A stretch of DNA of 64,000 nt from Curtobacterium sp. VKM Ac-1395. GTDB lineage: Bacteria > Actinomycetota > Actinomycetes > Actinomycetales > Microbacteriaceae. Location of the stretch: NCBI RefSeq assembly GCF_015350975.1, contig NZ_JADKRX010000004.1, positions 332,077 to 396,076 of the forward strand. The letters are read 5' to 3'. The translations under genes were made by a program, and so were the position numbers. The notes under the pieces were generated by a model. The model searched no databases. It was not told the DNA's origin and saw nothing but the letters and a program-made list of their open reading frames with translations. This document shows positions 8,275 to 16,814 of this stretch, piece after piece. Positions within the stretch are counted from its first letter, which is position 1; each line of letters opens with the position of its first letter.

Positions 8275-8341
8275 GCTCTCTGCACCGGGCCGTCCCCGCG
8301 GCCCCGCTCTCTGCACCGGACCGCCTCGGCGGCCCCGCTCT
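8268..8341 (+). repeat. 31-bp tandem repeat, 2.4 copies
   Basis: The string CGGCCCCGCTCTCTGCACCG recurs with a 31-bp period at 8268 and 8299, and a partial third copy begins at 8330. It directly follows the stem-loop, reuses its right arm, and ends just before the beta-galactosidase ribosome site. It looks like replication slippage and has no coding role. Confidence 0.75.
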
Positions 8342-8358
8342 GACGAAAGGCTCTGCCC

Positions 8359-10230
8359 ATGCGCTTCGCGATCGGCGACACCGACTTCCTGCTCGACGGC
8401 GAGCCGCACCGGGTCCTCTCCGGCGCGATCCACTACTTCCGCGTCCACCCGGACCTGTGGGCCGACCGCATCCGCAAGGCCAAGCTCATGGGCCTCAACA
8501 CCGTCGAGACCTACGTCGCGTGGAACGCGCACGAGGCCTCGCCCGGGCAGTTCGACTTCACCGGTGGACTCGACCTCGGTCGGTTCCTCGACCTCGTCGC
8601 CGCCGAGGGCATGCACGCGATCGTCCGCCCCGGCCCGTACATCTGTGCCGAGTGGACCAACGGGGGGCTGCCGTACTGGCTGTTCACCGACGGCACCGTG
8701 GGCATCCGCCGCGACGAGCCGCAGTTCCTCGCCGCCGTGTCGCGGTACCTCGACGCCCTCGCGCCGATCCTCGTCCCACGGCAGATCGACGCCGGCGGGA
8801 CGGACGGCCCCGGCGGGCCGATCGTCCTCGTGCAGGTCGAGAACGAGTACGGCGCCTACGGCTCGGACCCCGTCTACCTGGCCAAGCTCGAGGCGATGCA
8901 CCGCGCGATCGGGCTGACCGTCCCCTTCACGAGCGTCGACCAGCCGATGGGCACCATGCTCGAGGACGGCTCGCTGCCGTCGCTGCACAAGACCGGGTCG
9001 TTCGGGTCCCGCTCCGAGTCGCGTCTGGCCCGGCTCCGGCAGGCGCAGCCCACCGGACCGCTGATGTGCTCGGAGTTCTGGGACGGCTGGTTCGACAGCT
9101 GGGGCGAGCACCACCACACCACCTCGGCTGCGGACAGCGCCGCCGACCTCGACGTCCTGCTCGCCGCCGGCGGCTCCGTCAACGTCTACATGTTCCACGG
9201 CGGCACGAACTTCGGCTTCACGAACGGCGCCAACGACAAGGGCGTGTACCGGCCGATCGCGACGTCGTACGACTACGACGCCCCGCTCGACGAGGCCGGT
9301 CGCCCCACCGCGAAGTTCCACGCGTTCCGCTCCGTCATCGAGCGCTACGCGCCCGTGCCGCCGCTGCCGGCCGCCATGGAGCCCGGTGGGTCCGGCGTGC
9401 TGCACGACGGCCCCGGTGCCGACACCGGTGCCGACGCCGGCCAGGAGGCCCGGATCGCCCCTGCCACGGACCTCGCCGTCCAGCTCGACCGGTCCACGGC
9501 CCTCCGCACGCTGCTCCCGCAGCTCACGTCGTGGACCACGCACGAGACCACCCCCACGTTCGACGAGCTCGGTGCCGCCTCGGGCTTCGTGCTGTACCGC
9601 ACCGAGGTCGATCTGCCCGCGGGCGGCGTGCTGACCGTCGGGGGAGAGGTCCGCGACCGCGTCCTCGTCAGCGTCGACGGTCGCTCGGTCGGCGTCCTCG
9701 AGCGCGAGCACCACGACCGGGCCGTCGCGCTCCCGCCGGTCACCGGGACGCTCGAGCTCCTCGTCGAGGACCAGGGCCGCGTCGACTACGGCACCCGCAT
9801 CGGCGAGCCGAAGGGCCTGATCGGCGGCGTCACCGTGGACGGCGTGCCGCTGTCCCGGTGGACGGCGTCGCCGCTCGCGCTCGACCCCATGCCGTCCGCG
9901 GCGCTCGACGTGCTGCGCGCGCTGGAGCCCGTCGGTTCCGCAGCCGGTGCCGACGTCCTGGCCGGACCCGTCGTGGCGCTCGGGTCGTTCGAGCTCGACG
10001 CGGCGTCCGACCGCTACCTGGCGCTCGACGGCTTCCGCAAGGGCGTCGCCTGGGTGAACGGGTTCTGCCTCGGGCGGTACTGGTCGCGCGGGCCGCAGCA
10101 GACCCTGGCGGTGCCGGGGCCGGTCCTGCGTGCGGGTCGGAACGAGGTCGTCGTGTTCGAGCTGCACGCGTCGGCGTCCCGCACCGTGCAGCTGCGCGTC
10201 GAGCCCGACCTCGGCCACACGGAGGCCTGA
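8359..10230 (+). CDS. GH35 beta-galactosidase
   Basis: This 623-residue retaining glycosidase removes terminal beta-linked galactose. The TIM-barrel has HYFRVHPDLWADRI near residue 25, RPGPYICAEW around 93, acid/base Glu163 in VQVENEYG and nucleophile Glu239 in CSEFWDGWFD. C-terminal jelly-roll segments include GFRKGVAWVNGFCLGRYW, which matches the family's end. There is no signal peptide, so it should act on imported galactosides such as fragments of plant galactan or arabinogalactan. GAAAGG precedes the ATG. It is the last gene of the LacI-controlled importer locus. Confidence 0.95.
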   Translation: MRFAIGDTDFLLDGEPHRVLSGAIHYFRVHPDLWADRIRKAKLMGLNTVETYVAWNAHEASPGQFDFTGGLDLGRFLDLVAAEGMHAIVRPGPYICAEWTNGGLPYWLFTDGTVGIRRDEPQFLAAVSRYLDALAPILVPRQIDAGGTDGPGGPIVLVQVENEYGAYGSDPVYLAKLEAMHRAIGLTVPFTSVDQPMGTMLEDGSLPSLHKTGSFGSRSESRLARLRQAQPTGPLMCSEFWDGWFDSWGEHHHTTSAADSAADLDVLLAAGGSVNVYMFHGGTNFGFTNGANDKGVYRPIATSYDYDAPLDEAGRPTAKFHAFRSVIERYAPVPPLPAAMEPGGSGVLHDGPGADTGADAGQEARIAPATDLAVQLDRSTALRTLLPQLTSWTTHETTPTFDELGAASGFVLYRTEVDLPAGGVLTVGGEVRDRVLVSVDGRSVGVLEREHHDRAVALPPVTGTLELLVEDQGRVDYGTRIGEPKGLIGGVTVDGVPLSRWTASPLALDPMPSAALDVLRALEPVGSAAGADVLAGPVVALGSFELDAASDRYLALDGFRKGVAWVNGFCLGRYWSRGPQQTLAVPGPVLRAGRNEVVVFELHASASRTVQLRVEPDLGHTEA

Positions 10231-10284
10231 CCGGGTCTGCGCGCAGCGGTCCTGCCGCGGGTCGAATCGCGCTCAGGGGGTCGA

Positions 10285-10327
10285 ATCGCGCGTGGCGGGT
10301 CGTTCGTCCCGACCTCCCACGCGCGAT
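10285..10327. terminator. Stem-loop between convergent genes
   Basis: Arms 10285-10302 and 10310-10327 pair at 16 of 18 positions. The motif GTCGAATCGCGC also occurs at 10261 and in the 3371 region, so this is another member of the repeated hairpin set. It lies between the GH35 stop and the end of the opposite gene. Confidence 0.6.
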
Positions 10328-10347
10328 CCCACTCCCCATCGCGGGCG

Positions 10348-10818
10348 TCATGGGAAGGACCGCGCGCGGTCAGGACCGGTTGCCCACTCCCGGACCTGCA
10401 GCAGCGCCTCCCGACGCCAGCGCCAGTACGGTGCGAACTTCGTGCCGTCGTCCTCCCAGGCCCGCGTGAGCAGCCCGATCTGACGACGACGGTCCCGCCC
10501 GGCGGTGTCTCGCCACTCGACCCAGGCGTCGTCGAGCACGGCGGTGATGCCCGCGCGGGGGAGCGTCCACGAGACGAGGAAGCCGTCGTACCGGAGCTCG
10601 TCATCGGCGAGGTGGACCGCGACCCGTGGCAGGCGGCTCGTGAGCCAGATCCCCGTCGCGACGAAGACCGCGCCGAGGACGACGAGGAACACCCGCGCCG
10701 ACGCGTCCGGGGACGTCGCAGCGAGGGCGATCGCGACTCCGGTCCCCATGAACACCGGGCCCATCACGATCACGTTGATCACACGATCGAGCTTCGGCGG
10801 GCGGATCGTGGTCGTCAC
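10348..10818 (-). CDS. Small membrane protein of unknown function
   Basis: A 156-residue protein with two predicted membrane helices (VINVIVMGPVFMGTGVAIAL and VFLVVLGAVFVATGIWLT) followed by a soluble, Trp-rich C-terminal part (SWTLPRAGITAV, YWRWRREALLQV). The layout resembles PH-like membrane-anchored domains, but I do not recognise the family. The GTG start at 10818 overlaps the stop of the upstream gene in a GTGA junction, which supports co-translation. Confidence 0.65.
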   Translation of the reverse strand: MTTTIRPPKLDRVINVIVMGPVFMGTGVAIALAATSPDASARVFLVVLGAVFVATGIWLTSRLPRVAVHLADDELRYDGFLVSWTLPRAGITAVLDDAWVEWRDTAGRDRRRQIGLLTRAWEDDGTKFAPYWRWRREALLQVREWATGPDRARSFP

Positions 10819-11123
10819 GCGGTGCCGTCGTCGAGGGCGTCGAGCTCCGCGCGGGCGCGCTCGGCATCGGCGACACGGTCGGCCTCCGGGCGCTCCCACC
10901 ACACCGGGCCGCGTTCGCCGAGGCCGTGCTTGGCGAGGCCGTTCCGGTGCCGGGCGGCAGCGAGTGCCGCGTCGTCGCCCGAGCGCTTGGCCTGCTTGAC
11001 CGCGTTCCGCCCACGACCGAGGTGCGACCGGAGCGCCGCGGCGGTCTCCTCGGGCACGGCGGGGTCGGTGCGCCGCCAGCGTCGGCCGTCAACGACGAAG
11101 AAGTGGTCGTCCGGCTTGCTCAT
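10815..11123 (-). CDS. Small conserved cytoplasmic protein of unknown function
   Basis: This 102-residue charged protein begins MSKPDDHFFVVDGRRWRRTDP and has repeated Ala/Arg-rich helices (VADAERARAELDAL). Proteins of this type are common in Actinobacteria, but I know no function. No signal or membrane segment is visible. It is divergent from the radical-SAM gene and coupled to the downstream membrane protein by GTGA. Confidence 0.7.
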   Translation of the reverse strand: MSKPDDHFFVVDGRRWRRTDPAVPEETAAALRSHLGRGRNAVKQAKRSGDDAALAAARHRNGLAKHGLGERGPVWWERPEADRVADAERARAELDALDDGTA

Positions 11124-11168
11124 GCGTCTGAGTCTGCACCGTCGGTGGTGCCCGGTAGACAGGGAGCG

Positions 11169-12242
11169 ATGACCGAACCCCGCGTGCGCCCGATGCTCGA
11201 CGTCCACCGCATCTACGCCGAACCCGCTGCGCTCGAGCTGCCCCGTGGGGCCGAGGTCGTCGCCAGGTGGCCCGACGCCGAGGTCGTCCCCGTCGAGTCG
11301 CACTGGAACATCCCCGAGGTCCACGGCGACGAGCGCAACGTCTCGCGCTGGGTGCGGATCAAGACCGAGGCGCTGGTGCTCGGCGTGAAGAAGTCGCTCG
11401 TCACCCGGCCGAACGGTCGCTCGGCGGACTTCATCGCGCCGTCGACGGCGAACGGCTGCGCGATGGCGTGCGCGTACTGCTACGTGCCGCGCCGCAAGGG
11501 CTACAGCAACCCCGTGACGGTCTTCGCGAACATCGAGCAGATCACCAAGCACATCGCGCGGAACATCCACAAGCAGGGGGAGAAGACCGAGCCGAACCAG
11601 TGCGACCCCGACGCCTGGGTCTACGACATCGGCGAGAACAGCGACTGCTCGGTCGACGCGATGATCAGCGACAACGTGCGCGACCTCTGCGACCTGTTCC
11701 GGATGACCCCGACGGCCAAGGCGTCGTTCGCGACGAAGTACGTCAACCGCGACCTGCTCGACTGGGACCCGATGGGGCGCACGCGCATCCGGTTCTCGCT
11801 CATGCCGCACGAGACCGCGAAGGTCACCGACATCCGCACCTCCCCGATCGCCGAGCGGATCGCCGCGGTGAACGACTTCGTCGACGCGGGGTACGAGGTC
11901 CACCTCAACTTCTCGCCCGTGATCCTCACCCCGACGTGGGAGTCCGACTGGGCCGAGCTCCTGCGTCAGGTCGACGACGTGCTGTCCCCGCGGGCGAAGG
12001 CGCAGCTCGCGTCGGAGGTCATCTTCCTCACGCACAACGAGCCCCTGCACCAGGTGAACCTCGGCTGGCACCCGAAGGCCGAGGACCTGCTCTGGCGTCC
12101 CGACCTGCAGGAGCAGAAGGTGTCGCAGAACGGTGCCGTCAACGTCCGGTACCGCTCGGGCATGAAGGGGCAGCTCGTCGAGCGGTTCCGCGAGCTCGTC
12201 GCCGAGCACCTGCCGTCCTGCCGCATCCGCTACGCCTTCTGA
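11169..12242 (+). CDS. Radical-SAM protein of the spore photoproduct lyase (SPL)-like family
   Basis: This 357-residue protein has the radical-SAM cluster motif C-x3-C-x2-C (Cys97, Cys101, Cys104) in NGCAMACAYCYVPRRKGY. The family relates to spore photoproduct lyase, which reverses a UV lesion, but this organism type forms no endospores, so the substrate here is unknown. It could act in DNA repair or be a different radical enzyme. AGGGAG precedes the ATG. The conserved DIGENSD and FATKYVNRDLLDW segments argue for an intact enzyme. Confidence 0.8.
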   Translation: MTEPRVRPMLDVHRIYAEPAALELPRGAEVVARWPDAEVVPVESHWNIPEVHGDERNVSRWVRIKTEALVLGVKKSLVTRPNGRSADFIAPSTANGCAMACAYCYVPRRKGYSNPVTVFANIEQITKHIARNIHKQGEKTEPNQCDPDAWVYDIGENSDCSVDAMISDNVRDLCDLFRMTPTAKASFATKYVNRDLLDWDPMGRTRIRFSLMPHETAKVTDIRTSPIAERIAAVNDFVDAGYEVHLNFSPVILTPTWESDWAELLRQVDDVLSPRAKAQLASEVIFLTHNEPLHQVNLGWHPKAEDLLWRPDLQEQKVSQNGAVNVRYRSGMKGQLVERFRELVAEHLPSCRIRYAF

Positions 12243-12263
12243 ACACCGGACCGAACGCACGAA

Positions 12264-12291
12264 CGGCCCGGCATCCGTGGATGCCGGGCCG
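12264..12291. terminator. Bidirectional terminator stem-loop
   Basis: A perfect 13-bp stem (12264-12276/12279-12291) with a 2-nt loop lies between the convergent radical-SAM and CsbD-like genes. Confidence 0.75.
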
Positions 12292-12314
12292 CTCACGCGG
12301 TCAGGAGCAGGTGC

Positions 12315-12491
12315 TCACTTGCCGTCGACGGCGTCCTTCGCCTTCTCGGTCTCCATGCGCGCCTCGCCCATGTGCTGGTCCTTCTTGCCCTGGGCGTGCA
12401 GTTCCTGGTCGTCGGTGTGCTCGCCGACGGTCTCCTCGACCTTGCCGACGATCTTCTGGGTGGCGTCCTTGGCCTTGTCTCCGAGCGACAT
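12315..12491 (-). CDS. CsbD-like small stress protein
   Basis: A 58-residue acidic, Lys-rich, hydrophilic protein: it begins MSLGDKAKDATQKIVGKVEE and continues with TVGEHTDDQELHAQGKK, the typical CsbD pattern. CsbD proteins are general-stress proteins whose molecular role is not settled. The ATG follows a GGAAGGAAT ribosome site on the minus strand. The frame was read directly; it is shorter than usual ORF cut-offs. Confidence 0.85.
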   Translation of the reverse strand: MSLGDKAKDATQKIVGKVEETVGEHTDDQELHAQGKKDQHMGEARMETEKAKDAVDGK

Positions 12492-12596
12492 GGTGATTCC
12501 TTCCGGTGGGGCATCACCGGTGGTCCCGGCGGTGTGTCACCGACAGTACGGACGCCTCTGTACCCCGTTCACTGCGGCGGGACAGGTGCCGGCTGA

Positions 12597-13697
12597 TCAG
12601 GGGATCAGACGGTCTGCGCGGTAGCGCGCGAACAGGTCGGCGAAGGCCTGCTCGGTGCGGCGGTAGCCGGTGAACCCGGCGTCGCGGCTCTTGCCCATGT
12701 CGGTGACGACCTCCATGGCCCGACCCAGGTCGGCGTCGGTGTGCCACCACGACGCGACACGGGTGATGTCCGGCTCGACGAGGCCGTGGCGCTCGGCGAT
12801 CCCGGCCCAGGCGGCCTCGTATGGGGCCATCTGCTGCTCGAGCGGTCGGGCCTCCTCGGAGAACCCGACGACGCGCGCCGGGTCGACCCCGAGGTGGGCG
12901 GCGAGCCGCGGCCACATCCAGCGCCAGCGGAAGACGTCGCCGTTGACGATGTTGAACGGCTCGTCGGCGCCCTCGGGCGAGGTCGCCGCCCACACCATGT
13001 GCTCGGCGAGCAGACCGGCGTCGGTCATGTCGGTCAGGCCGTTCCACTGGGCCTCGCTGCCGGGGAAGACGAAGTCCAGGTCGAGCTCCTTCGCCAGCGT
13101 CGCCTGCACAGCGAGGGTCAGGCCCATGTTCATCGCGTTGCCGACCGCGTGGCCGATCACCGTGTGGGAGCGGTGCACGGACCAGGTGAAGCCCTGACGC
13201 TCGGCGGCGGCGAAGAGCTCATCCTCCTGCGCGTAGTAGAAGTTCGGGGTGTCGAGCCGCGGCTCCTCCTCGTGGAAGGGGGTGTCGGGCATCTCGCCGG
13301 CGGCGTACGCCTCGAACGGGCCGAGGTAGTGCTTCAGCCCGGTCACCAGCGCGACGTGGGCGAGCGGCGCGTGGTCGAGGGCGGCGAGCAGGTCGCGCAC
13401 CATCGCACTGTTCACGGCGATGTTCTCGGCCTCGGTCGCCTGTCGCTGCCACGCGGTGAAGAACACGTGCGTGGGCCGCTCGTCAGCGAGTGCGCTGCGG
13501 AGCCCCTCGGGGTCGCGGAGGTCGGCGGCGATGCCACGGACGCCGTTGCGGGTCCCTGCTCGTCGGGAGAGTGCGCTCACCTCCCACCCGTCCTGGGTCA
13601 GGCGCTCGACGAGGGCCGAGCCGGTGATGCCGCTGGCGCCCACGACGAGGGCGCTGCGCTGGGCGGTGGACTGTGTGGTGGTTCCGTCGGGAGTCAT
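12597..13697 (-). CDS. NAD(P)-dependent SDR of the PRISE (progesterone 5-beta-reductase/iridoid synthase-like) type
   Basis: A 366-residue atypical SDR. The Rossmann motif is VVGASGITGSALVERL near residue 18, and NFYYAQED carries the Tyr characteristic of PRISE enzymes, with FTWSVHRSHTVIGHA just after. Plant relatives reduce enones; bacterial ones have no fixed physiological substrate. An unspecified enone reductase is the best description. It stands alone, with a 105-bp gap to the CsbD-like gene. Confidence 0.8.
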   Translation of the reverse strand: MTPDGTTTQSTAQRSALVVGASGITGSALVERLTQDGWEVSALSRRAGTRNGVRGIAADLRDPEGLRSALADERPTHVFFTAWQRQATEAENIAVNSAMVRDLLAALDHAPLAHVALVTGLKHYLGPFEAYAAGEMPDTPFHEEEPRLDTPNFYYAQEDELFAAAERQGFTWSVHRSHTVIGHAVGNAMNMGLTLAVQATLAKELDLDFVFPGSEAQWNGLTDMTDAGLLAEHMVWAATSPEGADEPFNIVNGDVFRWRWMWPRLAAHLGVDPARVVGFSEEARPLEQQMAPYEAAWAGIAERHGLVEPDITRVASWWHTDADLGRAMEVVTDMGKSRDAGFTGYRRTEQAFADLFARYRADRLIP

Positions 13698-13735
13698 CGC
13701 TGGTAGCCAACACCTGTCGTCGCGAGGGTGTTCCC

Positions 13736-14134
13736 TCAGCGTGGACGGCGGATCCGGATCGGGCCCTTGGCGGTCGAGGGGTCGACGACGTTCCCACCCT
13801 GGGTGATCTCGACCTCGCCCCGGGCCACCATGCGCCGTGCGGCTCGACGGGCGGGTTCCATCAGGTCGCGCCAGTCCTCGCCACCGATCGCCCGCGCGGC
13901 GTCCGACGGGCAGATGCTCGAGGTCAGCGCCCGGGCGTCCAGCAGTTCGTCGATGGTGCGCTCGAGCGTGCGGTCGGTGTCGTCGAGCTTGTGCCGACGG
14001 CAGGCGTCCGAGCACCACTTCGCATCGGGTGACGCCGACTCCGGCATGCGACGCCCGCAGGACGCACACGTGCGCTCGGCCTGCGCGGCCTCGACCCGGC
14101 GTGCGTCGTCCTCGGTGCGGATCGCTCGTCCCAT
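13736..14134 (-). CDS. DUF3253 protein with N-terminal zinc-ribbon
   Basis: A 132-residue protein. The N-terminal part has CASCGRRMPE and KWCSDACRRHK, a four-cysteine zinc-ribbon pattern. The C-terminal part (ICPSDAARAIGG, RRMVARGEVEITQGG, AKGPIRIR) matches the DUF3253 pattern as I know it, a winged-helix-like fold of unknown role. The ATG at 14134 sits before the zinc ribbon. It is divergent from the GH13 gene. Confidence 0.75.
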   Translation of the reverse strand: MGRAIRTEDDARRVEAAQAERTCASCGRRMPESASPDAKWCSDACRRHKLDDTDRTLERTIDELLDARALTSSICPSDAARAIGGEDWRDLMEPARRAARRMVARGEVEITQGGNVVDPSTAKGPIRIRRPR

Positions 14135-14200
14135 GCGTCCATCATCGTCCCGAAGCGCACTCCCGTACCCAGCCGACGTCGAACTGGCAGCATCGGAGCA

Positions 14201-15538
14201 GTGACTCCCGACAGCGCCCCCGCCCGACCGTCCGAGCCCGCCTGGGTCGAGCACGTGCTGTGGTGGCACGTCTACCCGCTCGGCTTCGTCGGCGCCGAGG
14301 TCCGCCCCGAGACGCCCGTCGGCGACCGGCAGGTGGAGCACCGCCTCGACCGGATCACCGGCTGGCTCGACCACGTCGTCGACCTCGGGCTGAACGGACT
14401 GCTCCTCGGACCGGTCTTCGCGAGCAGCACGCACGGGTACGACACGGTCGACCACCTGCGGATCGACCCGCGCCTCGGGGACGACGCCGACTTCGACGCC
14501 CTCGTGACCGCGGCGCACGAGCGCGGCATCCGCGTGGTGCTCGACGGCGTCTTCAACCACGTCGGCCGTGAGCACCCGGCGTTCCGGGCACTCGAGACCG
14601 ACGGACCCGCGGCGGCGTCCGCACCGCTGTTCGGCATCGACTGGACCGGCTGGAACCCGGGCGACCCGGTGCCGGTCGGGCTGTTCGAGGGCCACGACAT
14701 CCTGGTGGCGCTCGACCACTCGTCGCAGGCGACCGAGGACCTCGTCGTCGACGTGATGACCCACTGGCTGGAGCGCGGCGTCGACGGGTGGCGGCTCGAC
14801 GCGGCCTACGCGGTGCCGTCGGCGTTCTGGGCGCGGGTGCTGCCGCGCGTGCGGGAGCGGTTCCCGGACGCGTGGTTCACCGGCGAGGTCATCCACGGCG
14901 ACACGGCCACGATCGTCACCGAGTCGACGATGGACTCGACCACGCAGTACGAGCTGTGGCAAGCGGTCTGGCACGGGATCGCCGACCGCAACTGCTTCGA
15001 GCTGGCGCACGCGATCGAACGTCACGACGCCCTGCTCGCCACGTCGGCCCCGAGCACGTTCATCGGCAACCACGACGTGACCCGCATCGCCAGTGCGGTG
15101 GGGGAGCGGTTCGCGCCCCACGCGGCCGCGGTGCTGTTCACCGTCGCCGGCACCCCGAGCGTGTGGGCGGGGGACGAGTACGGGTGGACCGGGGTGAAGG
15201 AGGAGCGCCTCGGTGGCGACGACGCCGTCCGTCCGGAGTTCCCGCCGACGCCTCCGGAGCCGACGGCCCTGACCCACACGTACGAGGCGCTCGTCGCCCT
15301 CCGCCGTCGGCACCCCTGGCTGCACCGGGCGCACACCGACGTCGTGCACCTGGAGAACACCGTCGTCGTGCTGCGGACGGCGACCGGGGACGACGCGGTC
15401 GTGACCGCCCTGAACCTGGCCGACGATCCGGTCGAGGTGCCTGCGGCCGACGCGACCCGGGTGGAGGCGGGCGCAGGCGACCTGCGCGACGGCACCCTGA
15501 GCCTCCCGGCTGCCGGGTGGGCCGTCCTGACCCGCTGA
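14201..15538 (+). CDS. GH13 alpha-amylase-family glycosidase
   Basis: A 445-residue cytoplasmic enzyme with the four GH13 regions: DGVFNHVG, GWRLDAAYA with nucleophile Asp200, FTGEVIHGD with acid/base Glu229, and IGNHDVTRIAS with Asp292. The compact length and the WWHVYPLGFVGA opening resemble alpha-glucosidase or cyclomaltodextrinase-like members rather than secreted amylases. There is no signal peptide. The start is GTG with a GGAGCA ribosome site. The exact substrate cannot be read from sequence. Confidence 0.85.
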   Translation: MTPDSAPARPSEPAWVEHVLWWHVYPLGFVGAEVRPETPVGDRQVEHRLDRITGWLDHVVDLGLNGLLLGPVFASSTHGYDTVDHLRIDPRLGDDADFDALVTAAHERGIRVVLDGVFNHVGREHPAFRALETDGPAAASAPLFGIDWTGWNPGDPVPVGLFEGHDILVALDHSSQATEDLVVDVMTHWLERGVDGWRLDAAYAVPSAFWARVLPRVRERFPDAWFTGEVIHGDTATIVTESTMDSTTQYELWQAVWHGIADRNCFELAHAIERHDALLATSAPSTFIGNHDVTRIASAVGERFAPHAAAVLFTVAGTPSVWAGDEYGWTGVKEERLGGDDAVRPEFPPTPPEPTALTHTYEALVALRRRHPWLHRAHTDVVHLENTVVVLRTATGDDAVVTALNLADDPVEVPAADATRVEAGAGDLRDGTLSLPAAGWAVLTR

Positions 15539-15547
15539 CCCCGGGAA

Positions 15548-15615
15548 CGAGACTCGGGCCGGCGGACAGTTCCGCGGGTTCGTGACCCGCAGAGTGTCCG
15601 CCGGCCCGAGTCTCG
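15548..15615. terminator. Family-B bidirectional terminator with 21-bp perfect stem
   Basis: Arms 15548-15568 and 15595-15615 pair perfectly over 21 bp and contain GAGACTCGGGCCGGCGGACA. An inner 6-bp stem GCGGGT/ACCCGC (15574-15579/15585-15590) forms inside the loop. It lies between convergent genes. Near-identical arms occur inside a coding linker at 35253-35322. Confidence 0.8.
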
Positions 15616-15632
15616 GTCCAGCGTGGTGCGCC

Positions 15633-16814
15633 CTACTTCCGGGCGGACGCCGCCCGGCGCTTGTTGAACACGTCGAACGCGACGGCGGCGAGCAGCACCA
15701 GGCCCTTGATGAGGGACTGGAACTCGGTGCCGACACCGAGGATCGACATGCCGTTGTTCAGGATGCCGATGATGAGACCACCGACGATGGCGCCCGGCAC
15801 GGTGCCGATGCCGCCGGTGACGGCAGCGCCACCGATGAACACGGCGGCGATGGCGTCGAGTTCGAAGCCGTTGCCCGCGCTCGGCGAGGCGAGGTTGAGC
15901 TGGCCGGTGAAGACCACGCCCGCCAGGGCCGAGATGACACCCATGTTGACGAAGAGGAGGAACGTGACGCGCTTCGTTTTGACGCCGGACAGCTGCGCCG
16001 CGAGGGCGTTGCCGCCGATGGCGTAGATGTGGCGACCGAACACCGCGCTGCGCATGACGAGCGAGTACACGACCACGAGCACGCCGAGGATGACGAGCAC
16101 GATCGGGGTGCCGTTGTAGCTGGCGAGGAGCAGTGCGACGTACATGACCAGCGCGACGGTGAAGACGAGCTTCGTCATGAACCAGGCGAAGGGCTCGTCC
16201 TCGAGCTGGTACTTGCGACGCGTGGCACGGCCACGGAACGCGGTGACGACCAGGATCGCGGCGGCCGCGAAGCCGAGGATCATCGTCAGCGGCTCGTAGC
16301 CCGAGCTGCCGAACGCCGGCAGGAAGCCGGAGCCGAGCGAGCGGAAGCCCTCCGGGAACGGCGAGATCTGCTGGTTCTGCAGGGCGATCTGGGCCGCACC
16401 ACGGAACGCGAGCATGCCCGCCAGCGTCACGATGAACGCCGGGATACCGAAGTAGGCGATCCAGAAGCCCTGCCAGGCGCCGACGAGGGCACCGATGACC
16501 AGGCAGAGGACGACCGCGATCGGCCACGGCACGTGCCACTGCGTGATCATCACACCGGCCATCGCGCCGGTGAAGGCGACGACGGACCCGACCGACAGGT
16601 CGATGTGACCGGCGATGATGACCATCACCATGCCGATGGCGAGGATCAGGATGTAGCTGTTCTGGACGACCAGGTTCGAGACGTTGATCGGGGCGAGGGT
16701 GATCCCGCCGGTCGTCACCTGGAAGAAGATGACGATGACGATCAGCGCGATGAACAGGCCGATCTGCCGGAGCTGCCCGGTGAGGTAACTAGCTGCGGAC
16801 TTGAGCGCGTTCAT
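15633..16814 (-). CDS. Monosaccharide ABC permease (MmsB/GguB type)
   Basis: A 393-residue permease of the ribose/xylose-type importers, with about ten membrane helices and the motif [13 protein letters not shown] near residue 69. It has the extra cytoplasmic loop ([18 protein letters not shown]) typical of the ChvE-associated GguB/XylH group. Its start overlaps the ATPase gene by 26 bp, so it is the last gene of a three-gene operon. Likely cargo is L-arabinose, perhaps with galactose or xylose, based on the arabinose-type operator. Confidence 0.9.
   Translation of the reverse strand: MNALKSAASYLTGQLRQIGLFIALIVIVIFFQVTTGGITLAPINVSNLVVQNSYILILAIGMVMVIIAGHIDLSVGSVVAFTGAMAGVMITQWHVPWPIAVVLCLVIGALVGAWQGFWIAYFGIPAFIVTLAGMLAFRGAAQIALQNQQISPFPEGFRSLGSGFLPAFGSSGYEPLTMILGFAAAAILVVTAFRGRATRRKYQLEDEPFAWFMTKLVFTVALVMYVALLLASYNGTPIVLVILGVLVVVYSLVMRSAVFGRHIYAIGGNALAAQLSGVKTKRVTFLLFVNMGVISALAGVVFTGQLNLASPSAGNGFELDAIAAVFIGGAAVTGGIGTVPGAIVGGLIIGILNNGMSILGVGTEFQSLIKGLVLLAAVAFDVFNKRRAASARK

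Noticed and set aside
8268..8341. CRISPR-like or iteron array
   Set aside because: Contiguous tandem units with no spacers, and no replication gene nearby.
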